A stretch of DNA of 64,000 nucleotides from Prevotella sp. UBA746 (GCA_002298545.1 DBKQ01000005.1:4592-68591), one strand, 5' to 3'. Shown: positions 34,848-43,181, counted from the first letter of the stretch. Notes: generated by a model from the sequence alone, not told the origin. Made by a program: numbers and translations.

Positions 34848-34870
34848 TTTTATAGAAATATTGTAAATCT

Positions 34871-34917
34871 TTCAAATCATTCCGGCATCCACCCGTCGGC
34901 CTGTCCGAACACGTTTT
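34871..34917 (-). repeat. Direct repeat A: pectinesterase 3'-end copy at the far end of the STAS-like module
   Basis: Matches 35862-35908 at 42 of 47 bases in the same orientation. Read in the pectinesterase frame this copy would still encode NVFGQADGWMPE and a stop. It now forms, in another frame, the last 14 codons of the STAS-like gene. Confidence 0.9.
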
Positions 34918-35192
34918 ATACGTCTTTTAAAAGCTATTGCAATATTTCTTTTTGCGAAGTCGTTTAGATTCACAAAAGTTGTCTTTTTTTTCAGTTCATC
35001 AAGAGGCATATACAGAAGCAATTTACCTAAGCATTCATCTGCAAAAGAATTTGAGACCACATTGACACCTGAAAAATCCAATATCACTTTTTCTCCCCCA
35101 GAGACAAGAGGTAGTAATATATTTCTGACATGGTCTCCGAGTTGTCGTGTCCCGAGATTCTCTCCAAATTCTATAAATTTAAACTGTATCAT
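34872..35192 (-). CDS. STAS-like domain protein (DUF4325 type)
   Basis: A 106-residue protein from ATG 35192. The core (LGTRQLGDHVRNILLPLV, KVILDFSGVNVVSNSFADEC, LGKLLLY, TTFVNLN) is the STAS-like DUF4325 fold, related to anti-sigma factor antagonists: a beta-strand DFSGV followed by a Ser-rich turn and a helix. It lies 5 bases after the stop of an HATPase gene, the usual pairing for this family, in which the ATPase is presumed to bind or phosphorylate the STAS-like partner. Its last 14 residues (about 93-106) are encoded by a duplicated piece of the pectinesterase 3' end read in another frame, so the C terminus was acquired at the insertion junction. Function unknown; signalling or defence are possible. 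Confidence 0.85.
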   Translation of the reverse strand: MIQFKFIEFGENLGTRQLGDHVRNILLPLVSGGEKVILDFSGVNVVSNSFADECLGKLLLYMPLDELKKKTTFVNLNDFAKRNIAIAFKRRIKRVRTGRRVDAGMI

Positions 35193-35197
35193 ATTCT

Positions 35198-35851
35198 CTA
35201 CCAAAGATTATCCAAATCATCTTCTTCTATAAAGGTTTCATTGTATTCAGACTCTGCATCAACTCTATTTTCAAGAATATCGTTAGAGTCTAATTCTACG
35301 TTTGTCTTCAATTCAAGACAGACAATAGTGCCTGTCCATAAATCAGCATCGCAAACAACAGACTTTAAGCCATCAAATACCAATTCTTTATCTTCCGAAT
35401 GAATATAAAGTCGGACACCTGCATGACTAACGAGCATAGAAGTTGAATATAAACCAAAGCCCATTCCTTTTCCATCAGAAACATTGTCTTGGATACATAA
35501 TTCAAGAGCTTCCGTCAATGAGATATTTTTATATTCAGGATTCTCCTTCAAAGATTCACATACCCCAATTCCGTCATCAGCAACAAGAATTTTTATATTA
35601 TTAGATATCTCATCATATTGCAATATTGCCGTACCACATTGTTTTGACGAATGTGTAAGCACATTATCAAGAACCTCATAAAAGCAATAGCTTAATGCCT
35701 GCATAACTCCAAGTTCAATATCTGGATTAGAACTTAAAGTATTGACAATATCCGTATAAACAGAATAGATATTCTTATTGTCAAAAACTTCAATAATTAC
35801 ATTTTTATTGCAATTATCAAAATATCTGTTCAATAAATATGCCACATTCAT
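35198..35851 (-). CDS. HATPase (GHKL) domain ATP-binding protein
   Basis: A 217-residue protein from ATG 35851; a TTG at 35866 would add five residues lying inside the repeat. The GHKL fold shows an N box (CFYEVLDNVLTHS, about 62-74), a G1 box (VADDGIGVCES, about 98-108) and a G2 box (GKGMGFGLYSTSMLV, about 133-147). There is no dimerisation histidine or membrane segment, so it resembles stand-alone anti-sigma-type kinases instead of sensor kinases. The N-terminal 55 residues have no recognised domain and the C terminus is strongly acidic (YNETFIEEDDLDNLW). It forms a two-gene unit with the following STAS-like gene and begins 16 bases after the pectinesterase stop, so it depends on readthrough or on a promoter within the pectinesterase gene. 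Confidence 0.88.
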   Translation of the reverse strand: MNVAYLLNRYFDNCNKNVIIEVFDNKNIYSVYTDIVNTLSSNPDIELGVMQALSYCFYEVLDNVLTHSSKQCGTAILQYDEISNNIKILVADDGIGVCESLKENPEYKNISLTEALELCIQDNVSDGKGMGFGLYSTSMLVSHAGVRLYIHSEDKELVFDGLKSVVCDADLWTGTIVCLELKTNVELDSNDILENRVDAESEYNETFIEEDDLDNLW

Positions 35852-35861
35852 AATTGTACAA

Positions 35862-35908
35862 TTCAAATTACTCCGGCATCCACCCGTCGTTCTGTCTGAA
35901 CACGTTTT
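35862..35908 (-). repeat. Direct repeat B: 3' end of the pectinesterase gene
   Basis: The in-use copy of the repeat; it encodes NVFRQNDGWMPE and the stop codon at 35868. Its partner lies 991 bp away at 34871-34917. A perfect 12-bp palindrome AATTGTACAATT (35853-35864) lies at its inner edge. Confidence 0.9.
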
Positions 35909-36845
35909 CGAGTGTTACCTGTGCTGCCTCTTTTTTCGAGAGCTGACGGCTCCAAGTTACACGTGTTTTGGGCGAAGCTCCGGCACCGCGGTTGTTGTAT
36001 TCCTCGTAGCGTGCGGTTTTCTCGTTCTGCGGATTGCTCCAGTTGAACCATCCCTCGGGACGTATCTGACTGCCCATCTCGCAATTCATGAACAGAGTGT
36101 GGGCATACGGACGCCATGGTCTGCCGAGATATACTTTCTTCACTCCGTCGGCTGCAATGAGTCGACAATGGTTGAAGACATATCCGTATTTTACGTTCTG
36201 CGGTGTGGAAGCAGCGGTGATATAAGAGTCGATGCGACTAAGGATGGTGCAGTTTTCAAACCATGCCGTTGACGGACCGAAGATAAAATCTGTGGTACCC
36301 TCGATATGGCAGTCTTTGAAATACAGACGGGTGTTGATGCCGCCAGTATAGACAGTGTCCTGATTGCCGAGGATACGGCAGTTTACGAATATGAGTCGGT
36401 CGCCCTGAGTATGTAGGGCAACAGCCTGTCCGAGTCGGGCGGCATTGTTCTCTATGGTCAGGTTCTTGAATGTAATGTCGTTGCCGTCGACACGCACGGT
36501 ATATGTGCGGAAGGTTCCCATCTTACGGTTTGTGCCGGGAATGAAGACATTGGCATGGTCGTCGTATGTTACGACTGTCTTCTCCGGGTCTTCACCACAA
36601 ATCTCTATATTAGTGAGCCACGACGGGATGATAAGTTTCTCCTTGTACGTTCCGTTTTTCACGAAAATCACTTTATGATATTCCATGAAGGCGCGGCATA
36701 CCTCAATGGCATCATCGATGTTGCGGAACTCAGCCGTACCGTCGCGAGCCACGAAGAGCGTGTCGGGATTGTCATATTTGTTGGCAGCCTGAACAGCTGA
36801 TATGCTTGCCAAGGCGAGCAAAATGGAAAGGAAAAGATTTTTCAT
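35868..36845 (-). CDS. Pectin methylesterase (CE8)
   Basis: A 325-residue exported enzyme with signal peptide MKNLFLSILLALASISAVQA. The right-handed beta-helix of family CE8 is evident: the Gln-containing GQAVALHTQGDRLIFVN (about 139-155), GNQDTVYTGG with the catalytic Asp (about 160-169), TTDFIFGPSTAWFENC with the second Asp (about 179-194), and YLGRPWRPYAHTLF with the substrate-binding Arg and Trp. It removes methyl esters from pectin, letting pectate-degrading enzymes act. No lyases lie beside it. The SusC operon further downstream on the same strand could take up the products, but 1.9 kb and many repeats separate them. Its last 12 codons lie in a direct repeat shared with the following module, so its 3' end was rebuilt by insertion. 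Confidence 0.92.
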   Translation of the reverse strand: MKNLFLSILLALASISAVQAANKYDNPDTLFVARDGTAEFRNIDDAIEVCRAFMEYHKVIFVKNGTYKEKLIIPSWLTNIEICGEDPEKTVVTYDDHANVFIPGTNRKMGTFRTYTVRVDGNDITFKNLTIENNAARLGQAVALHTQGDRLIFVNCRILGNQDTVYTGGINTRLYFKDCHIEGTTDFIFGPSTAWFENCTILSRIDSYITAASTPQNVKYGYVFNHCRLIAADGVKKVYLGRPWRPYAHTLFMNCEMGSQIRPEGWFNWSNPQNEKTARYEEYNNRGAGASPKTRVTWSRQLSKKEAAQVTLENVFRQNDGWMPE

Positions 36846-36847
36846 TA

Positions 36848-36862
36848 TTGTTGTTGTTGTTG
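36848..36862. repeat. (TTG)5 microsatellite between spoT and the pectinesterase start
   Basis: Five tandem TTG triplets (CAA on the coding strand) fill the 18-base gap between the spoT stop at 36864 and the ATG at 36845. In A-rich Bacteroidetes leaders such repeats can sit at the ribosome landing site and vary in number. Confidence 0.7.
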
Positions 36863-36863
36863 T

Positions 36864-39155
36864 TTATACAGTCTGGTTAACCTCCTGTACGCCTTTTATT
36901 GTTTTTAGATTCTTAATAATTGTCTCCACGTCCGTGCGGTCGTGGATAAGCAGTTCGAAGACTCCAGAGAAGATGCCGTCGTCGCTTGATATGGTCAGCT
37001 TATGGATATTCAGGTCGAACTGTCCGGAGATTACACTTGTCACTTCGTTCAGCATTCCGATGCGGTCGATACCCTTTATTGAAATCGTTGCATCGAAGAA
37101 CAGCTTGCGGTGCATGTCCCACTTAGCGTCAAGAATACGGTTGCCGTAGCTCGACTTCAGTTTCGACGCCACCGGACAGGAGCGCTTGTGTATCTCGATA
37201 TGGTTTTTGCCGTCGATGTATCCCAAGACGTCATCGCCGGGGATAGGGTGACAGCACGACTTGAAGATATACTGGTGTATATTGTCGTCGTTGATATAGA
37301 TAGGCTTCTTGCGGTTGAAGTCGGTAGGCAAGACGATGTATTCGTCGGTCTTTTCCGTTTTCTCCGCCTTCTTCTGTTTTCCGAGGAACGGAACATAGCG
37401 ACGCCATCCCTTAACGGTTTCTTCAGTTTTCTTCTTCCCCTTGCCCTGCAGTTCCTTAATGTCCTGCTCACCGAGAATGATAGTCTTCTCGCCAAGAGCC
37501 TGCAACAGCTGTTCATGTTTCTCTATGCCATGCAATGCACATAGCTTGTTCAAGACCGAGAAAGTAACCTCCAGTGAGTTACGCTTCAGGAACTCGTCAA
37601 GAATCTCCTCGCCGCGCTTCTGCACTTCCCTACCCTCGCGGCGCAATATAGCCTGAATCTTAGTCTTAGCCTTTGCCGTTGAAACGAAATTAATCCACGA
37701 GGGCTGTACATGCTGCGAGTTGGATGTGAGAATCTCCACCTGGTCGCCGCTGCTCAGTTTATGGCTCAGCGGCACGAGCTTATGGTTCACCTTGGCACCG
37801 ATACAATGACTGCCGAGGAAAGTATGAATCTGGAAAGCGAAATCGAGAGCCGTACATCCAGCCGGCATCGTCTTTATCTCACCCTTCGGCGTGAAGACAA
37901 AAATCTCCGACGCGAAAAGGTTAAGCTTTATGGTGTCGAGGAAATCCATGGCATCCGGCTGCGGATCGTCGAGAATCTCCTTTATCGTGCGAAGCCAGTT
38001 GTTCAGTTCGCCCTCATCCTCGGAGAATTCACCATTTGCCGCCACTCCGTCCTTATATTTCCAATGGGCAGCAAATCCCTGTTCGGCAATCTCGTCCATG
38101 CGCTCGGAACGGATCTGCACTTCGATCCATTTTCCCTGTTTACTCATCAGAGTAACATGGAGAGCCTGATATCCGTTTGCCTTAGGGTGGTTCACCCAGT
38201 CGCGAAGGCGGTCGGGGTGTGACTTGTAGATCTGACTTATTGCCACATAAATATTAAAGCACTCGTTAACCTCCTCGTCTTTCTTCTTGGGCTTGAAGAT
38301 GATGCGAACGGCAAGGATATCATAGATTTGGTCGAACGACACCTGCTTCTGCTGCATCTTGTTCCATATGGAATACGGGCTCTTTACCCTTGCCTTTATT
38401 TTATATTCAAATCCCATCTTGTCGAGAGCCTCACGGATTGGAGCCGTAAAGCTGTCGAAGAGGGAGTCTCTGGATTCCTGAGTGCTGGCAAGTTTCTCTT
38501 CAATCGCCTGATACTGTTCCGGATGTTCAAACTTAAAGCTTAGATTTTCCAGTTCGGTCTTGATATTGTTCAGTCCGAGGCGGTTGGCGAGCGGAGCGTA
38601 TATATACAACGTCTCTCCTGCAATCTTATAGCGTTTGTTTGGCGGTTGCCCGTCGAGGGTACGCATATTGTGAAGACGGTCGCATATCTTGATAAGGATA
38701 ACACGAATGTCGTCGCTCATCATAAGCAACAGCTTCTTGAAGTTCTCTGCCTGTGCCGATGCCTGTTCACCGAAGATTCCGCCAGAAATCTTAGTCAGGC
38801 CGTCGACAATCTGCGCAATCTTCGGACCGAACATGTTCTGTATATCCTCTACGGTATAATCAGTATCCTCCACTACATCGTGTAGCAATGCGGCACTGAT
38901 ACTTGTGGAGCCGAGTCCCATCTCCGAGCAGGCAATCTGCGCCACGGCGATAGGGTGCATGATATACGGTTCGCCCGACAGGCGTCGCACACCTTTATGC
39001 GCCTGTCTTGCAAAGTTGAAGGCTTTAGTTATGATGTCCACCTTCTTTCTATGGCGCGACGCCAAATAGCTGTCGAGTAGATGACGGAAGGCGTCATCCA
39101 CCATTTTTGCATCGGCAGCTTCCCTCTCCTTGTCTGGATTTAATTGTTCACCCAT
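36864..39155 (-). CDS. spoT: Bifunctional (p)ppGpp synthetase/hydrolase
   Basis: A 763-residue Rel/SpoT enzyme. The HD hydrolase domain (about 35-195) has GEPYIMHPIAVAQIA and ALLHDVVEDTDYTVEDI, the metal site intact. The synthetase domain (about 240-375) has ARVKSPYSIWNKM and PKANGYQALHVTLM. TGS (about 410-470, EIFVFTPKGEIKTMPAGCTA), a zinc-finger-like or helical region with CCHPIPGDDVLGYIDG, and a C-terminal ACT domain (about 690-763, GIDRIGMLNEVTSVISG) complete it. It both makes and degrades the stringent alarmone and is probably the main Rel protein of this organism. It is cytoplasmic. It follows the lytic transglycosylase gene by 40 bases and precedes the pectinesterase by 18, so an operon with the cell-envelope genes upstream is likely. 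Confidence 0.96.
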   Translation of the reverse strand: MGEQLNPDKEREAADAKMVDDAFRHLLDSYLASRHRKKVDIITKAFNFARQAHKGVRRLSGEPYIMHPIAVAQIACSEMGLGSTSISAALLHDVVEDTDYTVEDIQNMFGPKIAQIVDGLTKISGGIFGEQASAQAENFKKLLLMMSDDIRVILIKICDRLHNMRTLDGQPPNKRYKIAGETLYIYAPLANRLGLNNIKTELENLSFKFEHPEQYQAIEEKLASTQESRDSLFDSFTAPIREALDKMGFEYKIKARVKSPYSIWNKMQQKQVSFDQIYDILAVRIIFKPKKKDEEVNECFNIYVAISQIYKSHPDRLRDWVNHPKANGYQALHVTLMSKQGKWIEVQIRSERMDEIAEQGFAAHWKYKDGVAANGEFSEDEGELNNWLRTIKEILDDPQPDAMDFLDTIKLNLFASEIFVFTPKGEIKTMPAGCTALDFAFQIHTFLGSHCIGAKVNHKLVPLSHKLSSGDQVEILTSNSQHVQPSWINFVSTAKAKTKIQAILRREGREVQKRGEEILDEFLKRNSLEVTFSVLNKLCALHGIEKHEQLLQALGEKTIILGEQDIKELQGKGKKKTEETVKGWRRYVPFLGKQKKAEKTEKTDEYIVLPTDFNRKKPIYINDDNIHQYIFKSCCHPIPGDDVLGYIDGKNHIEIHKRSCPVASKLKSSYGNRILDAKWDMHRKLFFDATISIKGIDRIGMLNEVTSVISGQFDLNIHKLTISSDDGIFSGVFELLIHDRTDVETIIKNLKTIKGVQEVNQTV

Positions 39156-39195
39156 AATATTCAGACATTTAATTGTTAATGGATGCGGTGAGTTT

Positions 39196-40566
39196 TTACT
39201 TCACCTTTATCTTCTTTCCGGCACGGATATTATTACCCTTTATACCGTTGAGCTTACGAAGTTTCTTTACGGTAGTGTGGTTTCTCTCGGCTATCTCCGA
39301 GAGAGTGTCGCCGTTTCTTACCTTCACGCTCTTTGTTCTCTCCTTGTTCTTGCGTCCTTTCTTTCTGCGGCGGTCTCTGTCTTTCGAACTGCGGGAGCTC
39401 TTTGAGCTGCGGGAATATGTTTTCTTAGAAGACGAATATCGCGGCTGACTCTCTTCTGCCACTTCTACGAGCGAGCGGCGGGTAAAGAGCTGGTCTGCCT
39501 GATAATTGCAAATAGAGTCCTCATTGGTAATAAACGAGTTCACTACGGCAATAGGCAGTCGGATTGACGAGAGCTTTGAACTGCCGTTTACTATATCGCG
39601 GCGATACTGCGGATTAAGAGCCCGAAGCTCCTCGATGTCTACTCCGCAGACATCGGCAATCTGCTTGAAATGCACATCGCGGCTAACCTGCACAGTATCG
39701 GTCTTTGCCGGCAGTGTGGTACGCATCGGACAGATGTTATGCTCGCAATAATACGTCATTACATAGTTTGCGGCTATAAATGCCGGAACGTATCCCTTTG
39801 TCTCGCGCGGAAGATAAGGATATATAGTCCAATAGTCAGTCTCTCCGTTTGAGCGCTGTATTGCCTTGCGCACATTCTCCGGTCCACAGTTGTATGCAGC
39901 AATAACGAGGCTCCAGTCGCCATAAATTCTATACAGGTCGCGCAGATATCTTGCTGCGGCATACGACGACTTCACCGGGTCGCGACGCTCATCGACGAGC
40001 GAATTAATCTCCAGTCCATACTGCTTGCCAGTTGACGGCATAAACTGCCACAATCCGGCAGCACCGACCCTTGACACGGCTTTCGGGTTGAGCGCCGACT
40101 CGATAACCGGAAGATACTTCAGTTCGAGCGGAACGCCATAAGCCTCGAGGGCATCCTCAAAGATTGGCATATAGAAATTTGATGCCCCGAGCATATAGCC
40201 TACGGAACGGCGCAGACGACCGGTGTATCTGTCGATAAACTTCTGCACTATTTCGTTGTAAGGCATCTCCATAATATTCGGCAGCCTCTTCAACCGGTCG
40301 ATATAAACCTCCTTGTCGTAAGTTCTGTTCTCGTCGCGGTAGTTGCAGTCGCCATCCTCTTTCAGATATTTCTTTGAGTAATACTCCTGCAACAGGTTAT
40401 CAAACTCTGTATCCATAGACTCCGGCACATCGATGATTTCCTCGTTGCCATCCTTGTCTTTTACTTTTATTTCCTTTTCATCATCGGTCTGGGCATACAG
40501 CATGTTGCTGCCTCCTAAGAGGAGGGCGGCTGCAAAAGCCAGACTTTTTATATTTATTTTTATCAT
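39196..40566 (-). CDS. Membrane-bound lytic transglycosylase with LysM domain (MltD-like)
   Basis: A 456-residue protein from ATG 40566 (MIKINIKSLAFAAALLLGGS, signal segment, then NMLYAQ); the open frame upstream runs through low-complexity repeats and is rejected. The transglycosylase SLT domain lies about 125-270: LPVIESALNPKAVSRVGAAG with the catalytic Glu, GLWQFMPSTGKQYGLE and SLVIAAYNCGPENVRKAI. A Ser/Lys/Arg-rich linker (about 365-410: KKTYSRSSKSSRSSKDRDRR) connects to a C-terminal LysM (about 412-456, VRNGDTLSEIAERNHTTVKK) that binds peptidoglycan. It cleaves glycan strands in the periplasm. It sits in the conserved order parA-parB-DUF5683-transglycosylase-spoT. Confidence 0.93.
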   Translation of the reverse strand: MIKINIKSLAFAAALLLGGSNMLYAQTDDEKEIKVKDKDGNEEIIDVPESMDTEFDNLLQEYYSKKYLKEDGDCNYRDENRTYDKEVYIDRLKRLPNIMEMPYNEIVQKFIDRYTGRLRRSVGYMLGASNFYMPIFEDALEAYGVPLELKYLPVIESALNPKAVSRVGAAGLWQFMPSTGKQYGLEINSLVDERRDPVKSSYAAARYLRDLYRIYGDWSLVIAAYNCGPENVRKAIQRSNGETDYWTIYPYLPRETKGYVPAFIAANYVMTYYCEHNICPMRTTLPAKTDTVQVSRDVHFKQIADVCGVDIEELRALNPQYRRDIVNGSSKLSSIRLPIAVVNSFITNEDSICNYQADQLFTRRSLVEVAEESQPRYSSSKKTYSRSSKSSRSSKDRDRRRKKGRKNKERTKSVKVRNGDTLSEIAERNHTTVKKLRKLNGIKGNNIRAGKKIKVK

Positions 40567-40601
40567 CTTCTTGTTTTTTTTCTGGGAGAGATTTTTTTGA
40601 A

Positions 40602-40676
40602 GGGTCGGAGAGAGCTGAGAGGGCTGAGAGTTCTGGGAGTTCTGAGAGAACTGGGAGAACCGATAACTCTGAACTA
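40602..40676. repeat. Short tandem near-repeats of the CTGAGAG/CTGGGAG type
   Basis: About ten imperfect 7-9-base units (GCTGAGAGGGCTGAGAGTTC, TGGGAGTTCTGAGAGAACTG) between the DUF5683 stop and the transglycosylase start. Similar units occur at 16046-16070 and inside the Ser-rich stretches of the LRR and DUF5683 genes. Confidence 0.7.
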
Positions 40677-40685
40677 TCAGAAAGC

Positions 40686-41510
40686 TCAGAAGTTCAGCGA
40701 GCACTGCAGTCCGAGAGACGAGCTCTTCACCGGGTTAGCCGATGAATGGTTGTTGATAACCGACGGCTCTATCCTAAGACTCAAATCTTTAGAAATATCA
40801 AACTGCGACAGTGAGGCATCAACATAAGCATCTATAACCGACAGGGCATAAACTCCTATCAAGCAGAAGATGCTCAAGTCGCGATACTTGCGGTAATAGT
40901 CTTTGCGGCGCTTAAACAGGTTTTGGTATCTCTCCTTGTTTTCATCCGTTATCTGCATACCAAGATGCAGGAACTGGTTATAGCTCTGCGTATTCGGATC
41001 ATCGTCCATTATATCCATGTAAGCCTGAGAATAGTCGCGAAACATCTGGTTGTTCCATCTCCAGGCATACGCACATCCAAGAATTCCTCCATATACGATA
41101 GGCAGTTTCCAGTATTTCCTGTTGTATATCTGTCCGGCACCCGGCAGCACTATCGCAAGCCACATGGCGCGCTTAGGATCAGGAGCCCATGTTGCCCAAT
41201 CGCGCTTCACCTTTTTCTTCGACATGGCAGAAAGGCTGTCCACCTTATTATATATAAGGGTGTCGGAAGAGTCGGATGTATAAGAGTTATAAGACTCATA
41301 AGACATACAAGACTCATATGACAACTCGGATGGCTTCGAGAAACCAGAGAAGTCAGAGCAGCCTTGCAGTTCCGACAAAGTCGAGGATTCCGACTGTCGT
41401 ACTATCGGTTCCTCAGCCCATACAGTCGCTGAAGCGACAACAGCCACGAGGCAAGAGAATATTCTTCTAATGTTGCTATACACGCTAAGCCGGATTAAAT
41501 TATCATTCAT
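40686..41510 (-). CDS. DUF5683 domain protein, membrane-associated
   Basis: A 274-residue protein from ATG 41510, which overlaps the parB stop by 8 bases. Residues 1-33 contain an export segment (IFSCLVAVVASATVWA). A low-complexity stretch (about 40-80: SSTLSELQGCSDFSGFSKPS, then SYESCMSYESYNSYTSDSSD) is encoded by short near-repeats and may be a variable linker. The DUF5683 core follows (about 95-215: DPKRAMWLAIVLPGAGQIYN, RKYWKLPIVYGGILGCAYAW, with two probable membrane segments) and then DYYRKYRDLSIFCLIGVYAL. It is always near ParB and transglycosylase genes in this phylum and is thought to act in cell-envelope biology, but its biochemical role is unknown. Confidence 0.85.
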   Translation of the reverse strand: MNDNLIRLSVYSNIRRIFSCLVAVVASATVWAEEPIVRQSESSTLSELQGCSDFSGFSKPSELSYESCMSYESYNSYTSDSSDTLIYNKVDSLSAMSKKKVKRDWATWAPDPKRAMWLAIVLPGAGQIYNRKYWKLPIVYGGILGCAYAWRWNNQMFRDYSQAYMDIMDDDPNTQSYNQFLHLGMQITDENKERYQNLFKRRKDYYRKYRDLSIFCLIGVYALSVIDAYVDASLSQFDISKDLSLRIEPSVINNHSSANPVKSSSLGLQCSLNF

Positions 41511-42393
41511 GCGTTTTATCAAGAACCGCCAGGATATGTTCCAGTTCCTCGGCATTGGCAAACGGAATACTGATTTTCCCCTTTCCCTTTGCAGAACAGG
41601 TCATCTGCACTTTTGTAGAGAAGAATGTTGACAGCTTTTCCTTCAGCACATTGAATTCCTCCGGCAACGGGTTGTTGGAAGCAATCACCTTCTTTCCGCT
41701 TACAACATTCTCGCCGCTGTTCAGCTGTTTTGCTATTTCCTCTACCTTACGAACAGAATATCCGTTTTTCTGTATTTCCTTAAACACCTTTATCTGCAGC
41801 GACGGAGAGTCGATGGAGAGCAGCGCACGAGCATGCCCCATATCAATCTCCTTCTTCTGCAGAGCCATCTGCACCTGAGCCGGCAGTTTCAGCAAGCGCA
41901 GGTAATTGGTAATTGCCGTTCGGCTCTTCCCCACACGCTCCGACACCTTTTCCTGTGTCATACCGGTATTCGAGAGAAGATGTTCATACGCCAAAGCAAT
42001 TTCGATAGCATTAAGATCCTCTCGCTGGATATTCTCCACGAGAGCCATCTCCATTACATTCTCGTCCTTTATAGTACGGATATAAGCAGGGATAGCTGTC
42101 AGCCCTGCTATCTGAGATGCACGCCAGCGTCGCTCGCCGGCAATAATCTGGTATTTTTCGTCATCGACCTGCCTTAGGGTAATCGGCTGAATTATTCCAA
42201 TCTCCCGAATACTGTTGGCAAGTTCCTGCAAAGCCTCCTGATCAAACTCCCTTCGTGGCTGATTTGGATTAGCCTCTATCTTGTCGATGTCAATTTCATT
42301 AATCGTTGAGCTTCCCTGAGGACGCACGTCATCAGTTGATATAAGGGCGTCGAGTCCACGTCCCAAAGCGCTATATCTCTTATGTACTCCCAT
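41503..42393 (-). CDS. parB: Chromosome-partitioning protein ParB (Spo0J)
   Basis: A 296-residue DNA- and CTP-binding partition protein. It starts RYSALGRGLDALIS (residues 6-19, the ParA-stimulating N terminus), then the ParB nuclease-like/CTPase domain (about 36-125: IEANPNQPRREFDQEALQEL, ITLRQVDDEKYQIIAGERRW, ENIQREDLNAIEIA), the HTH (about 137-175: MTQEKVSERVGKSRTAITNY) and a C-terminal dimerisation part. It loads at parS sites near the origin and acts with ParA in segregation. It follows parA by 14 bases and overlaps the DUF5683 gene, forming the conserved partition/envelope operon. I found no exact palindromic parS site within the window. Confidence 0.96.
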   Translation of the reverse strand: MGVHKRYSALGRGLDALISTDDVRPQGSSTINEIDIDKIEANPNQPRREFDQEALQELANSIREIGIIQPITLRQVDDEKYQIIAGERRWRASQIAGLTAIPAYIRTIKDENVMEMALVENIQREDLNAIEIALAYEHLLSNTGMTQEKVSERVGKSRTAITNYLRLLKLPAQVQMALQKKEIDMGHARALLSIDSPSLQIKVFKEIQKNGYSVRKVEEIAKQLNSGENVVSGKKVIASNNPLPEEFNVLKEKLSTFFSTKVQMTCSAKGKGKISIPFANAEELEHILAVLDKTHE

Positions 42394-42407
42394 TTATATA
42401 TTTACGT

Positions 42408-43181
42408 TTACTTACTTTGTTCGTTTTTGTTTATAATTTCCTTAGCCAATGCAAGATGGTTCTTGCTTCCTGTAGAGTCGGCATCATATAGGATAACAGG
42501 CAGTCCGTGGCTTGGCGACTCACTGAGCTTTACGTTTCGCTGTATCACAGTTTTGAACACCAGTTCCTGGAAATGGCGTTTTACTTCATAGTAAATCTGA
42601 TTGGCAAGACGTAGACGACTGTCATACATCGTCAAGAGGAAACCCTCAATCTCAAGTTTCGGATTCAGTTTGCTTTTTATGATTTTTATAGTATTAAGCA
42701 GCTTGCTGATTCCTTCAAGGGCAAAATACTCACACTGTACAGGAATAATGACAGAATCGGCGGCAGTCAGCGCATTGACAGTGATAAGACCGAGCGACGG
42801 AGAGCAGTCTATCAGGATATAGTCATAATCTCCTCTTATAGGCTGCAGCAAACGCTTTATCACCTGTTCGCGATGGTCAAGGTTGAGCATTTCTATTTCT
42901 GCGCCCACGAGGTCGATATGACTCGGTATTATGTCCAGTCCGTCGATATCGGTTGTATACACAGCATCCCTAACGTCGGCGTGGTCAATGATACACTCGT
43001 ATAGAGAACAGTCAATATCCTTGGAGTTAACGCCGAGACCGCTCGAAGCGTTAGCCTGTGGGTCGGCATCGATTACGAGTACTTTTTTCTCGAGCGTTGC
43101 CAGCGAAGCAGCGAGGTTTATCGTGGTAGTAGTCTTTCCCACTCCACCCTTTTGGTTTGCCAATGCTATTATTTTTCCCAT
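42408..43181 (-). CDS. parA: Chromosome-partitioning ATPase ParA (Soj)
   Basis: A 257-residue Walker ATPase. The deviant Walker A loop is ALANQKGGVGKTTTTINLAA (about 6-25), Walker A' is VLVIDADPQANAS (about 35-47) and Walker B is YDYILIDCSPSLGLITVNAL (about 114-133). The length and lack of an N-terminal HTH identify the chromosomal Soj type rather than a plasmid ParA. It binds DNA non-specifically in an ATP-dependent way and moves ParB-parS complexes. It is the first gene of the minus-strand operon and faces divergent surE across about 150 bases that hold -7 elements for both directions. Confidence 0.96.
   Translation of the reverse strand: MGKIIALANQKGGVGKTTTTINLAASLATLEKKVLVIDADPQANASSGLGVNSKDIDCSLYECIIDHADVRDAVYTTDIDGLDIIPSHIDLVGAEIEMLNLDHREQVIKRLLQPIRGDYDYILIDCSPSLGLITVNALTAADSVIIPVQCEYFALEGISKLLNTIKIIKSKLNPKLEIEGFLLTMYDSRLRLANQIYYEVKRHFQELVFKTVIQRNVKLSESPSHGLPVILYDADSTGSKNHLALAKEIINKNEQSK

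Noticed and set aside
40567..40704. 46-residue N-terminal extension of the lytic transglycosylase (FSQFSQNSQNSQPSQL)
   Set aside because: It translates the CTGAGAG near-repeats and precedes a normal signal peptide at 40566.
42408..43181. Plasmid-type parA as evidence of a plasmid origin
   Set aside because: The protein is the short Soj type and the order parA-parB-DUF5683-transglycosylase-spoT is the chromosomal arrangement in Bacteroidetes.
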